A DNA stretch of 64,000 bases from Molanna angustata. Its lineage: Eukaryota; Arthropoda; Insecta; Trichoptera; Molannidae. The first letter of the stretch is position 1; each line of letters starts with the position of its first letter. Of this stretch, positions 19,903 through 30,879 are shown in pieces. The notes beneath the pieces were generated by a model. That model was not told where the DNA came from. It did no database searches and worked only from the letters and a program-made list of their open reading frames with translations. The translations under genes and the position numbers were made by a program. Where the stretch lies: contig OY754990.1 of the NCBI GenBank assembly GCA_963576475.1, forward strand, positions 1,458,903 through 1,522,902, given 5' to 3'.

Positions 19903-21057
19903 TCATTTTAATTTCTCAATAGTTAGAACACTATTAAGTAAGATTGGCTTATCTTCATCACTTTTCTTAATATACACAATGCCGTTTTTCGTCCACGCGT
20001 ACTTATAATTTAGCTCTCTCCTTTTGACTCGCGCAAGGTAGAACAAATGTCTGGCTCTTTGCGTGAGGCATTCGGACACATACACAGACCGGACAGGGCC
20101 AGCCATACCCAGCAATGAAGTGTTAAGTTTCGCCTCATCAGAACCACGCTCTCGATTAAATTTTTTAGCATTCAAGAGGAGCTCATTTCTGGCTAGGCCC
20201 CCAAAGAAAGAAACTTGTATAATTCCAGGGGCAGCATCCCTTCCGGGAAGTCTCTTTATGTCTTTAATGTCCTTCACGCTGGTGACGCAATTTGTAATGC
20301 CGCATAGATTATGTATGACATCCTTCAGAGTCGTGACGGTCTCTCCAGGTACTACGGGAACACCCTGCAGCTCCAGCGATGCCCCCAAAGCTGTCCTCTC
20401 TTGGGATTCACACCTCTCCTCCAGATTCTCCATGTGCCTCTCCAGCTTGGCCATGTTGGTGACCACATCGGTAGACGACCTCAGCTCCCTGATTATCTCG
20501 TCTTTTTCTTGGTTGGATTTGACGAGTCTTTCGATTGTCATCTTCAAATCCTTCAATTCAGCATCAACACGTGCCAGGATACGAGCCTCCATTGCCTGAA
20601 CCCATTCCTGGGTCGATATAAAGTCAGGATTGGACCGGGGCCGAGAAACCAGAGAAACACGCCGAGAACCCAGCGGACCGCACTCCGCCCTCTCCAGCAG
20701 CGGTTGGTTAGAGGCCTCCACCACTTCATCCATGATCGTCAATGGTTGACCTGGACTATCCCGGACACCAGACAAAACGAGTTCACCATCCACTTCGGAG
20801 CTCGTTTGGCTGTTACGCGGGTCTTGCAACTTGCAATTAGGACACTTCCAGGCGGCTCGAGATAAGTGAGACATCTTCTTAAAATTCATTTCCTTCAATC
20901 CTGCACAACCGAAGTGAAAGCCGCAGAGACATCGTCCACATTTAAGCCTCTTCATAGGGCTTACCAAGTTACCACACGACTCACAGGGGAACTTCTTGGC
21001 ATCCTCTCTTCGTCGATCCTTATCGTTGATTTTATTTACATCGGCCATAATAAACAC
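19903..21057 (-). CDS. LINE ORF1 with PHD-type zinc finger, 384 aa
   Basis: This is an RNA-binding companion of the EN-RT. Residues about 24-76 form a C4HC3 PHD-type finger (CESC...CGRC...HFGC...CPNC). A central coiled coil follows (about 160-230; KDLKMTIERLVKSNQEKDE), then a transposase_22/L1-ORF1-like C-terminal domain (LQGVPVVPGET, IKRLPGRDAAPGIIQVSF). PHD-bearing ORF1 proteins are known from CR1-group LINEs. The frame is open and ends at 19903. The annotated frame has two early ATGs (MFIMADVN); the second is the likelier start. Confidence 0.82.
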   Translation of the reverse strand: MFIMADVNKINDKDRRREDAKKFPCESCGNLVSPMKRLKCGRCLCGFHFGCAGLKEMNFKKMSHLSRAAWKCPNCKLQDPRNSQTSSEVDGELVLSGVRDSPGQPLTIMDEVVEASNQPLLERAECGPLGSRRVSLVSRPRSNPDFISTQEWVQAMEARILARVDAELKDLKMTIERLVKSNQEKDEIIRELRSSTDVVTNMAKLERHMENLEERCESQERTALGASLELQGVPVVPGETVTTLKDVIHNLCGITNCVTSVKDIKDIKRLPGRDAAPGIIQVSFFGGLARNELLLNAKKFNRERGSDEAKLNTSLLGMAGPVRSVYVSECLTQRARHLFYLARVKRRELNYKYAWTKNGIVYIKKSDEDKPILLNSVLTIEKLK

Positions 21058-21139
21058 AGTACACTGAGGCGAGAAAGAAAAGAAAAAAAAAGAAAGAGGA
21101 AAAGAAAGAAAAAAATAAATAAATAAAAAATAATAAAAA

Positions 21140-21215
21140 GTCAGATGGGTTTGAACTCGCGACCTATAGATCGACAGAGGCGAACACTATCCACGGGGCC
21201 AGTAAGGCATATTCG
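21140..21215 (-). repeat. tRNA-like sequence at the LINE 5' side
   Basis: The minus strand has CGTGGATAGTGTTCGCC (A-box-like) and GGTCGCGAGTTCAAACCC (B-box-like) about 20 bases apart, upstream of ORF1. It may be the LINE's own Pol III-type promoter, or a SINE remnant at the junction. A very similar B box (GGTCGCGAGTTCGAATCC) occurs at 39620-39637. Confidence 0.5.
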
Positions 21216-21230
21216 TAGAACGTCAGTAAT

Positions 21231-21654
21231 ACGAAAATATAAATTGTTCACAGTTATTACAAAAATCTGCAATACCCACAATACGCCAAATAATAATAAT
21301 GTTCGCAGTAGTCACTCGGACACTCAGGATCAAAATTTGAGATATTATACTTATAATAAAAACATGATCTATCACTCACATGCGTCCCGGAGAAAATAAA
21401 CCAACACGTTACATCACTACGCTACACTGTATAATTGTATAGGCCTAGTTTATGCTGAATTCAGGCGGCCTTCGTAACGGAATTCGATTTAAACAAGCAA
21501 AATTTATAGGAGCACAAAAAAACCGACCGTCGCGCATGAATGACAATATGTACATATGTATATAGCCCTCACCCTACCCGAATGGAGTCCCCAGTTACTC
21601 CTGCTGATCCTGCAAAATGTCATAAACAAGGCCGCTACTTTTTCAGACGAGGAC
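21231..21654. other. unassigned junction sequence
   Basis: Mixed-composition sequence between the CR1-type LINE 5' end and the R1-clade relic. Nothing coding is recognisable. One boundary of the nested insertion should lie here, but no target duplication was found. Confidence 0.35.
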
Positions 21655-21845
21655 TCGACATTCGGACGACACCTAGGTAGCGAACTTCATCGACAACCCT
21701 AACTCGCCTAGAGGCTTGCCCAGCTAGGTGCTCCCTTCACTCAACGAGGGCAACCCCGCAGCTTCAGCTTGGCCAGAATAAGCGGCCACCACGCATTGTC
21801 GAACGTCCCCGCTATATCTAGGAACATGCTTTTCTTTGCATGCAT
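21655..21845 (-). pseudogene. R1-clade LINE RT fragment
   Basis: The minus strand encodes LDIAGTFDNAWWPLILARLK, then LRGCPRV. This is RT motif A of R1/TRAS elements (D-I-S-G-A-F-D-N-A-W-W). It is the upstream counterpart of the post-RT fragment at 14690-15205. Flanking sequence is too decayed to read. Confidence 0.75.
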
Positions 21846-22098
21846 TCTTCCAGCACAGTGTTCACAGTTTTTCATTTGTAATTATTTCCACAGGTTTAAC
21901 CAACAGCATCATGGTTATGTCATCTACATAAGGACCAAAAAGGGAGACGATCTAGTGGTACACCACCACATTCATTTCATATAAGTAAATGTAAAATAAC
22001 AGCTTATTCAATAAATTAACCATTTCAACATTTTTTTTATTTCTACAATTTTTTTGTTTACATACATTCTCTCCTATTATTATTACTTCTTACAATAT

Positions 22099-22460
22099 GC
22101 CCTATTCTGTTTCGTTACAGAGTAAGAAAAGGTCTATAACCAACGGGCGACTTGTGTAAAAGGATTTCATTTGTGCAGTGTGACGTAATGAGTCCCATAT
22201 AAATGCAGTCAACTTTTTGGCATTTCTCATATACTAAAATTCAGACGGATAAATCTATACGAATCAGAATAGGACATATTATGTGCAATTCTGATTCAAT
22301 TCAGAGTACGAAGACGTCTAAAATATCGGCCAACCATGGATAAAAAGATTTTATCCGCGCGGTGTGACGTAATGAGTCCCGTATAAATGCAATCAACTTT
22401 TTGACATTTCTCATAATACTAAAATTCTGTATAAAATTTTTAGTCGAATCTGAATAGGGC
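22099..22460. repeat. MITE-like tandem dimer with inverted ends
   Basis: The ends match as an inverted repeat: GCCCTATTCTGTTTCG at the left and, in reverse complement, GCCCTATTCAGATTCG at the right (ending 22460). Inside are two 184-bp-spaced units sharing TGACGTAATGAGTCCC, ATAAATGCA and TCAACTTTTTG (22181 and 22365). There is no ORF. It is probably a non-autonomous DNA element with internal duplication; the flanking duplication is unclear. Confidence 0.6.
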
Positions 22461-23015
22461 CTATTATGTATTGTTTAGAATGATTGATAATATTATGTAT
22501 ATATTTTGTTATGAATAATCAGTAAATATATTTATTTATTTAATATTGCTTCTCAGGCAACTAACAGGTACTATGACAAATATTAATTTAACACGCACCA
22601 CATAACAAGTTGCCACATTCTGGAGACTTACGATATTAATCGTCTCACAGATCCAGACTGAAAACACAATTCAAAACATGTTTTATTTTGACCTTCAATG
22701 AGTCACTAGCTGCATACAACATCTTTCTTAAAAAATGTATAAATATTGCTTGTGATGTGGAACTTTTACAATCAATTTAAATAACATTGTTTATAGGTAC
22801 TCATGTGTGGGTGGTCAAATGGATCTTAAGTATTGTCTTCAGTTCTTTTTCACATTGGGAGCAATAATCCACAAAACGTCCAACTCAGTACTCTTATTTA
22901 TTTTCACTGCCATTTTTTCAAGTGATTTATCATTATCTAATATTCAAAATTGAATGCATTTTTTCTTTAAACAATAAAAACAGATTCATATCTTCATGCT
23001 ATATTACTTTTGTAG
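22461..23015. other. AT-rich spacer, no gene seen
   Basis: No coding signature, tRNA box or inverted ends recognised. Confidence 0.4.
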
Positions 23016-23017
23016 TA

Positions 23018-23128
23018 GGCGGAGAGCCGAGCATCACACTTCTATCCTGGCATACATTCTTCACCTCGCCTACATTCATACATGTTCATCTAACATTTCC
23101 TTCTTCTAGAATATTGTTCATATAATGT
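23018..23128 (-). pseudogene. 3' end fragment of the (GTAT)n-tailed LINE family
   Basis: In reverse it resembles the C-terminal coding end of the family seen whole at 53852-54600 (...RTC..RCMNV...CQDRKMW). About 110 bases remain, with many changes. Confidence 0.5.
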
Positions 23129-23129
23129 T

Positions 23130-24464
23130 CGATTTTTCCTTGGGCAACTTCTTCCTTCTCTGTATAATTATTAGTTTTTAACATTTTTACACATCTCATT
23201 TACATATAATTGAATTATAGAAACTTATATTCTAACTGTATATAAATATAGGCTTTGTAATAGGAAACTTTTTCTAATGTATAAAGGTGAGAAGTCGTTA
23301 CAATAATTAAAATTGGAACTTAAACTTATTAAATAAAATGAAAACCGACAGTTTCAATATAATATATTTTACAAAGAATTCATAATATAGGAAGAAAGTA
23401 TCAACCAATAAAAAGTTTTAATAAATGGGAAGGAAATCTATATAAATAAAAGAAAGTCAGATGAGTTACACTATTTATAATTCAAGAACAGCTGGAACAG
23501 TAATGATCTCTTATTTGTTGGATTCGTCTCCGCCCCGGATAACATGGTAATTATTTAACAATAGAAAATAAAGGACATAGGAACATTTACATAAATCGCA
23601 TCTTTAAGACTATAGCGTCAAATCTTAAAATTTATTAAAAAATGAACTATTGATGCAGTAGGACAAAAAAATAACTTTTTAGTGCTAAACGGACTGTCTT
23701 CTACTTGGAAGCAATGGTCTCTTACACAATTGTTTCAATATGGTTATTTTATAGATATTCAAAAAGGGATTTGGAACTTTAGTTTTTGTTTCAATATTCA
23801 ATCTCAAATTACTCAGAATCATGTCATTTGCAGTAATGACCCTATACACGTGATGTATGTTAGAGATTAAGTATCAAACTATTGCGTACCCGTAGAAATT
23901 GTATAATGTACTGCCGTACAAATTGTATGAAACAATGTCGTCACTAAATTTCATTTTTATAAAAATTGTAAATAAAAGTTTGATATGTTCTTCTACAATG
24001 TTCATATTTTTAATAGAAAATTAAATGATCTAATTGAGGTGTTTCGGTATTTTTAAAAACTTTGGAAATATATATAGGCAGTTAAACACATACCTACTTA
24101 AATTTATCATAAAAAATGTTTTAAAAACCCTGGAACTTAAAAAAAAAACATATTTGAGATTTTGTATTTGTCTATATTTATACCAATTTTCAGCGTTCTA
24201 GCTTTTATGGTTTTTGAGATATATGGAAAAATAAAGTAAAAATTAAATAGTTGATAACCCCTGACAGAAACGAAAATTCTGAGTATAAATGTTTTGTAGG
24301 CCTATAACTATCTATACATTCCGGAATTTTGGGTTCTGTGCATTCAGCGGATCAAAAGTTATAAAGGGGGGACGGACACACTAAATGTTCTACTCCGAAT
24401 TCTGAATAAATCCATGTACAGAACATTATTTGTTGCGAAGGTTCTTTTAGTTGATGTAAAATAA
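23130..24464. other. AT-rich spacer, no gene seen
   Basis: Several short open frames occur (for example 23682-23870, plus) but none shows a recognisable domain. I see no repeat structure. Confidence 0.4.
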
Positions 24465-24469
24465 TAATG

Positions 24470-24655
24470 TACACTTCCTTACACCCTGAGCAAGTTGAGA
24501 GTTTATTGCCGTATGGCAATTTCTTCCACCTAACCAGTGTTTCCAGCCCAGAGAAGCAAAATTTTAATGAAATAAATTTCTCCTCTGCTGGAAATCGAAA
24601 ACAGGACGCCCGCTCAGAAATCGAACGGCTTACCAACTGTGCCACGGCGGTGTAA
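24470..24655 (-). repeat. tRNA-derived SINE, copy 1
   Basis: The 5' head (minus strand, from about 24655) has ACCGCCGTGGCACAGTTGGT (A box) and TTTTCGATTTCCAGC (B-box position). The body contains TTGCCATACGGCAATAAACT and ends near AAGGAAGTGTACATTATTATT. The copy at 49329-49529 shares all these parts. A simple (ATT)-type tail suggests mobilisation by a LINE with a similar tail. Confidence 0.85.
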
Positions 24656-24659
24656 TATG

Positions 24660-25700
24660 TATATATAGAATTTTTTCTGAGTTCATCCATATATTATATA
24701 TGTAAGTATATGTTGCAAAGTCTATGATTGTAGACCACTTCGTAATTTTTTTAATACGGATGATAGAAATCAATTATTGTAAACATCTCGACGGTTCGAT
24801 AAAATTTAAAATAATCAAGTTCTTTAAATTTAGGTACATATAAATATTATACAGATTTCCAAGATTTAAAACTTATTAACATAATTCTGGAAGAAATCAA
24901 TCGATTAAATTGTGATACCATGAACATATAATAGGTATAGCTTAATACTTTCTTTAAATATAATTTAAATTATTTAAAAGTAAAGTTCTTGTTTTACTAA
25001 GAATCTTATAGTAAATATACATTGAAATATACAAAATAATTATTTACTAATGCATACCTACATTTTATTTTATTCACGATAAATAAAAATATATATAAAT
25101 CCCTGACACAAAATATTTTTGGTTTTATTTTATTCCTATTTTTTCGTCTGTTAACATTTACACATGGTACATCCCGTTCAAAGTTACCGCCTACCAACCA
25201 ATCAGAAATCGGGAAAAGCTATGTGTAGACGCTAGTGGTAGATTGCGGTCGCGCAGCGAATAAACAAACACTTCCGTTCACTAGCAACGCGCAGCGAGAA
25301 CCATCAAAAGGATATATTGGTTTAATCATTTTAATGTTATGTAGCAGTGTTACTAAATTAAAATAAATTTTAAATTATTGTAGGTAATTTAACAAATATC
25401 AAAATGTAGATCATATTTTAATACAAATAGTTGAGGTATTTTTAATATTGAAGGAGCAATCTTTGAGGACGCCATTGAAGTATAAATGTAAAGTTTCTTA
25501 CCCGTGAAAACTAATTCCGCTGTTGGGATACCAAATGTTTTGACATCCAAAAGAGCTGCAGTATTTAACCATCGTCTTTATTTCTTTTAATTTATAGAAA
25601 GAAAAACAAATAATATCAAAAACAGACTTAAAACAACACGTCGAACTCAGGAAAACACACCAACTGACAGCCAAACTTTATATGAATTGACGCTTAGAAA
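24660..25700. other. AT-rich spacer, no gene seen
   Basis: No coding signature is recognised. A GC-richer patch near 25200-25310 contains CGCGCAGCGA words but no feature I can name. Confidence 0.4.
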
Positions 25701-25828
25701 GAGACGCGAGTCCCACTTGCAGCGGCTATATTCGCACACCAGATCGGCACAAAATTATGTGTTTTGTTGTATGGACAATAGCACTCCAGTATACCTATAT
25801 CTCATTGCTGTCAGATGACAGTCGTGGT

Positions 25829-25847
25829 TAGTTAGTGTGTTCTATGG
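25829..25847 (-). repeat. 18-mer CATAGAACACACTAACTA, copy 1
   Basis: This is the reverse complement of the 18-mer found again at 27802, 56258 and 56875. Facing the copy at 27802 in opposite orientation, it could be one end of an inverted-repeat element of about 2 kb (25829-27819). Confidence 0.6.
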
Positions 25848-25951
25848 TCGTTAGTGGTGCAAAGTTCGATATTTTTGTAAGATCATGTCTTTTAAAATCG
25901 ATTCATGAAAAGTTCGATTGAAAATAAAAATCGATTCAAGTTGTTTTTTTT

Positions 25952-26674
25952 TGTGCCGGACACTCTCCGGCATAAAAAAAACAACTTTATAACTGAAAGA
26001 ACCCTTGGGATTCCGCCAGAGAATCCTAACAGGTTGAGATCTATCGGTCCTGCCACTCAAGAGGCTCAAACTGCCCCAAACTGCAAACTGAACAACGTAC
26101 CTCCGCCACGCGGTAAAATTTTTGTAAATCTTTTGGCAGCCTTTTTTTGTAACTGTAGAGGCCTCTTCAGACTGCAGCCAAAGATAGAAGTAGCTTCTCA
26201 GGCCGTAGTGCGTCTCGTAACTTGCCATTCTTTTTATTTTAACACCTGACTATATCTTATTACTGACTCGAGGCGCCGACGGCCTGGGCCCCTGACGACG
26301 GTCTGCCCTAGCGCAAGCCAGGGCCCCCCTTTTGTAAGCGTGTGGAGGGGAGGATCACCGCAGTCTGTCGCGCCCTTGACCCAGAATTTCCTTTCTGCAA
26401 TCGCTTCTCTGTTTTCTTTTTCTTTTGTTCTGGATCGAGGACCTATACCTGAGGACGTCACCCACCTGTAGCTTCCTGCTGGTCTACGACGGGGTGATCT
26501 GCTGAGCGTCTCCCTTAGCAGACGGTCGAAGAGGAAAGGACCGCGTCCTTGGGGTGAGTGCCTTCAATTCTCTCTCGATCCAAGACCGAAGCTGGTCACT
26601 TTAATTAACTAGGACGACTTGCGTCCAGAGGACTGACGGCCCTCTCTGCGACCGCAGAGAGAGAGCTGGTGTCA
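25952..26674 (+). repeat. LTR of a Ty3/gypsy element, copy 1
   Basis: About 720 bases matching 38199-38912 at roughly 95% by eye, from TGTGCCGGACACTCTCCGGC to GAGAGAGAGCTGGTGTCA. After the LTR comes GATTGACGCTCC...GCGTGGGGCT, which resembles the primer-binding-site/leader region of insect gypsy elements. Terminal TG...CA fits an LTR. Copy 1 lacks 'AAGTG', with an extra 'CCCCTGACGACGG' region near 26290. Confidence 0.75.
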
Positions 26675-26770
26675 GATTGACGCTCCAAAAGCGTGGGGCT
26701 AAATCAGACTTGTGTGTCTGATCGAATCACACACCCTGAGATCGATCTCTCTCAAGCCGGCAAAGAATCA
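26675..26770 (+). other. probable gypsy leader next to the LTR
   Basis: GATTGACGCTCC and GCGTGGGGCTAAATCAGA directly follow the LTR end, where a primer-binding site and leader are expected. The sequence then changes to AT-rich DNA at about 26770, so the internal region is lost here. Confidence 0.4.
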
Positions 26771-27800
26771 TAAATATCAACTGTATGGAAATAATATTAT
26801 AATAATTGACCTTATATGTAACTTAGATAAGTGAACTTGTCAAGCTTTCTTCAAATTATACTTATTGATGACTGTACAATAATACATGGTTGCAAATAGT
26901 GAAATGAAATGAAATTTTTTACTTCCATTGTTTGCACAACATATATATAAGAATAACAAAAGAAAATAACTATATTTTGAAAAAGACTTATGCATAATGT
27001 ACCATTGTGCCTTTTTTGGAAATTTACTGCCTCACTAGACAAATCTGTTCTGAGGCAGTACAGTAATAACATAGTATATATCCTAGTTTTGAACTGAGAG
27101 TATAAATAGAGAGAAGAAAAAGACAGAATTGTGTTTTCAAAAGTGTATTTTTATTTTATTTTTTAATTAACACATACAACATTAGATAGTTTATTACATG
27201 GATTAATACATATGATACATCAATTATCTAAATCTAATGTCAGTTACATGTGTCAACGAAGGCAGCTTTATTGTATCCAAGTATCACAAGTGTGTTTTGG
27301 AACATATATGTGTCCTGTTTCCGACAATCAGCTATGCTATTTTTGATTTTGTTTCGTTGATGCTGCGTGGTCATCTTGGTATGGATGTTCTGGTTGGCTG
27401 CGTTGAGCATCTTAGTTGTGGAAGCCTACCCGGTGCTGGGTTTATCTGAAAGAAAAGATTGGAGAAGCGATATGAAATTGTACAGTAAAAAACCTGTGTA
27501 ATTGGTTATTGTTCAATTAATTGTAAAATTATTGTAAATCGATTACGTAATTGTGTGTGCTGTGCGGTTAAATTAAATTCGCAAATCGTCATGAATTATA
27601 TTTGGTATAAAATTGTATTGTGTGTAGTAGCTAAGAAATTCATTCTGTTCGCTAAAAGGACTGATTTCAAATAAGTTTGTTTTGCCAAATGTAATATTTA
27701 TTCGGTATATTGTAATAGATATATGATAAAGATAATTATATTCACCGTGAATCAAATGTTTTGTTCGCTCTCGGAGACATTTCTGACATTTCTGTTGACA
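26771..27800. other. AT-rich region; possible minus-strand terminal exon
   Basis: On the minus strand TTTCTTTCAG at 27459-27450 could be a splice acceptor, followed by 24 open codons (INPAPGRLPQL...) and an AATAAA near 27270. The short frame and lack of recognisable protein make a non-coding RNA exon or chance equally likely. Otherwise nothing is seen. Confidence 0.2.
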
Positions 27801-27801
27801 A

Positions 27802-27819
27802 CATAGAACACACTAACTA
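27802..27819 (+). repeat. 18-mer CATAGAACACACTAACTA, copy 2
   Basis: An exact 18-base match to the other copies. A flanking GTTGACAACAT also repeats on both sides here (27795 and 27820). Confidence 0.6.
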
Positions 27820-27939
27820 GTTGACAACATGACAACTGAAATCATAGAGAAACGATGCAGTGTTGAGCCATAGAGGGAAATTTTATACGGAAGGAATAAT
27901 CTTTTAATTTATGGTTAGGTGTTTTAGTTTGAGCGATAT

Positions 27940-28100
27940 TGTCCTTTATCAAAGGAGAAATAATTTTGTTTCGGATTATTGATATTTTAAATTAAATTAT
28001 TATTATTTAATATTTATAAATTTTTTACGACATTGCATTTTATAATTTCGTACAAAAGTAATTTTATATTTGGGATTATTGATATATTTTTTTTTTTATT
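27940..28100. repeat. ~100-bp repeat units flanking the RLE LINE, left side
   Basis: GGATTATTGATATTTTAAAT, ACGACATTGCATTTT and AATTTCGTACA recur at 30700-30815 on the other side of the LINE as GGATTATCGATATTTTAAAT, ACGACATCGCATTTT and AATTTTGTACA. At least one and a half units occur on each side. Confidence 0.7.
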
Positions 28101-28313
28101 TTTTTTTTACGGCGCTGGCCGATTTACTAATGATATTAATAACAATTAAGCACTACAAATAATAACACTCAATTATTATTATTACCATTATACACTTCCT
28201 CAAAAGAAATAGCAGATCAATGCGTAAATTGTAATTTATTAGAAAGAGCAAAATAAAATGCAACAAACGCATCATCAAGCTTTCAATTGGGAATAGTTCA
28301 CCCATCCAGATAC

Positions 28314-29087
28314 TTAACATATCAAAGGATTAGGCTCTGAGGAGGTCTCTATAATACCTAACAACCCTACTGATTCCCGAATATTAACGTTTAAAAAATC
28401 TTTAACAATTCTACATGTATTCATTATTACCGTTTTTTGCATTTTTATTATTAAGTTTTTAGATAAATCTATAATTTCTAAATTACGGATTAACGATTTT
28501 GGAATAAAGCCAGTGGCTGAAATAATGAACGGTAATATTATTATTTTACGAGAATGCCAAAGTCTTTTAATCTCGTTACCTAAAGAGGTGTATTTTCTAA
28601 TTTTTTCATCAAAAGTTTTTATAATATTACTAGAATTTGGAATAGCCACGTCGCAAATATATGTTATTTTTTTAATTTTATCATGTATTATCAAATCGGG
28701 TCTGTTATGTTGAATTGACCGGTCAGTTAATATTGTTTTATCATAATAAAGCGAAATATTATTATTATCTAAAAATGAAATCGGATCATATTCATAATAT
28801 GGTATTATGTTTATCGCGTCAATTAATTTATATTTAATAGCTAAATTTTGGTGTATTATTTTTGCTACTTGGTTATGTCTAAATGTATATTCTGATTGCG
28901 CGAGAAAAGAACAGCCCGATATTATATGCTCGATTGTTTCCGGAAAAGCCAAACATTTCCTACAACTATCATCTACTACATTTATGTCTTTTATTATATA
29001 TTTTTGATAATTTTTAGTTTTTATTACTCTATCCTGAATCGCTATTATAAAACCTTCTAAATCCGCGTCCAAATCACCAATACTCAA
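28314..29087 (-). pseudogene. RLE domain of LINE protein
   Basis: 257 aa. The zinc knuckle CRKCLAFPETIEHIISGC (C-x2-C-x7-H-x4-C) precedes the endonuclease core RPDLIIHDKIKKITYICDVA, matching the R-P-D-x12-D-V-A-I-P signature of restriction-like endonucleases, then KYTSLGNEIKRLW and LPFIISATGFIPKSL typical of R4/Dong C-termini. The enzyme nicks target DNA. The catalytic PD...D is retained, but upstream frameshifts separate it from the RT. Confidence 0.85.
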
Positions 29088-29239
29088 CCATTTGTTTGAC
29101 CAAATTTTGTCAACATAAGATTGGTTGAGAAATTTTGGATGTACAGAATGAATTATTTTATTTAGCCACGAATTTAGAAGGTCGTCATTTATATTTATAA
29201 TATTGTTATTGGCATTCTCGTAATTTAAATTTAATGTTG

Positions 29240-29977
29240 TTAAATTTTTGTCCGCCTCACAGCACTCTCAGATTTTTTGTGAAAGAAAGATTTTAGCGAT
29301 TCGATTTGATTATTATGTAACGATGTTATTTTTATTATACCCCTACCTCCTAAATTCCTAGGCAAATTGATTCGTTCGATCGCGGAATTAGGATGATGAC
29401 AACGAAATTTAGTAAAACGCGTTCTAATTGTTCTTTCTAAACTATCTAAATCTGTTTTTGACCATTTAATAATTCCAAAAGAATATGTCAATATCGGTAT
29501 TGCCCAAGTATTAATAGCTTTAGTTAAGTTTTTAGCTGACAGATTGCATTTTAATATTTTCGTTATCCTATCTTTAAATTTTGTATTAATATCTTTTTTT
29601 ATTTTAGTGTGGTCTAATTTGTTAGACTGCGGATAACCTAGATATTTATAAACCTCCAACCCTTTCAAACTATCTATTTGAAAAATTCTCTGAATATCTC
29701 CACCCATTTCTAGTATTTTACCCTTTTCAACATGTAACGTTTTACATTTATCTAAACCGAAAGACATTCTAATATCATCTGAAAATGCTTTTATTATCCT
29801 AATCTTTTTTTCTAATTCTGAATCAGATTTAGCACATACTTTTATATCATCCATATATATTAAGTGCGAAATTTTAATATTAGACCGTGGATGACCGTTA
29901 ATTTTTATTCCATACTTAGATTCATTTAACATTTTAGAAAGCGGATTAAGAGCTAAACAAAGCCAAAGTGGACTCAA
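29240..29977 (-). pseudogene. RLE LINE reverse transcriptase, C-terminal half
   Basis: This contains SPLWLCLALNPLSKML and the catalytic YMDDIKVCAKSDSEL, followed by the RT thumb (GLEVYKYLGYPQSN) and AINTWAIPILTYSFGIIKW, all typical of R4/Dong-type LINEs. The true frame extends upstream through KRGIFQGDSLSPLW to about 30065, where a frameshift separates it from the next piece. Confidence 0.82.
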
Positions 29978-30070
29978 TGAATCTCCCTGAAAAATTCCGC
30001 GTTTAATTTTAATTCCTGGAATAGATATTTTATTAGAATTTAAATTTATTTTTAAATCTGTATTCCAGTC

Positions 30071-30650
30071 TTACATTATACATTTTAAAAAGTTTATTAA
30101 AATTGGGCTAATTTTGTATATTTCTAATATTTTTATAAGCCACGAGTGCGGTACACTATCAAAAGCTTTTTTATAATCAATATATCCTACATGTAAATTA
30201 CGATTTTTAGTTTGTATTTGTTTAAGAATTACTGAATCAATTATTAGTTGTTCTTTACATCCTAAATATTTTCTACGACATCCTTTTTGTTCTTCCGATA
30301 AAATATTTTTTTCATCCACGTGTTTATAAATTAAATCCGTCATACAGGAAGTTAAAATTTTATAAATCGTAGGTAAACATGTTATCGGTCTAAATTGAGA
30401 AGGATTATTAATATTTTCATTTTTAGGTATTAAATATGTTATTCCTTTAATTAGAAAATTTGGAATATTTTGAGGATGTCGTATTAATTTTGATAAATTT
30501 TTAGCCAAAAGTGGATGTAAAGAAGTGAAACGTTTATACCAAAAATTATTTATTCCGTCGCAACCCGTGGCTTTCCAGTTATGAGATTTTTTGTTAATAA
30601 ATCTAAAGTTATTTAAGAGAAATTCATTTCCTCCACATCAGCAAAATTCA
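30071..30650 (-). pseudogene. RLE LINE reverse transcriptase, N-terminal half
   Basis: The open piece 30508-30071 carries FRPITCLPTIYKILTSCMTD, EEQKGCRRKYLGCKEQL and the motif A Asp in YIDYKKAFDSVPHSWL. The reading extends upstream to about 30620 as ATGCDGINNFWYKRFTSLHP. It ends at a frameshift near 30070. Confidence 0.82.
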
Positions 30651-30699
30651 GCTCTTCATCTTTTATCTTCATCTTTATTTTTTATTTTTTATTTTTTTT

Positions 30700-30830
30700 T
30701 AATTTATTATTATTGTTCAACAATTTTATATTTTCTACGACATCGCATTTTTTTATAATTTTGTACAGAAATAATTTTATTTGGGATTATCGATATTTTA
30801 AATTGAATTATTATTATTATTATCGTTACA
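30700..30830. repeat. ~100-bp repeat units flanking the RLE LINE, right side
   Basis: Counterpart of 27940-28100: ACGACATCGCATTTT, AATTTTGTACA and GGATTATCGATATTTTAAAT in the same orientation. A poly(T)-rich stretch at 30675-30710 adjoins it. Confidence 0.7.
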
Positions 30831-30879
30831 CAATTTGAATTTTTTTCAACATTGTTTTTATTTTATTTATTTTATTACG

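Larger units (their letters stand above)
15219..21230 (-). mobile_element. CR1/L2-type LINE, near full length
   Basis: This 6-kb minus-strand element has ORF1 with a PHD finger and coiled coil (21057-19903), an unusually long inter-ORF region with tandem repeats and a tRNA-like unit (19902-18620), an EN-RT ORF2 (18619-15545), a 3' UTR and an (ATT)n tail. The lack of RNase H and the microsatellite tail fit the CR1/L2 group. The 5' end is uncertain, near the tRNA-like sequence at 21140-21215. Flanking R1-clade fragments imply insertion into an older LINE. Confidence 0.8.

Noticed and set aside
20063..20865. Long plus-strand open frames across 20.0-20.9 kb
   Set aside because: They are antisense to the PHD-finger ORF1, whose domain content is clear; they are shadows.
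26771..27800. A protein-coding terminal exon on the minus strand
   Set aside because: A plausible acceptor and AATAAA exist, but only 24 codons are open and no upstream exon was found; kept only as a low-confidence note.
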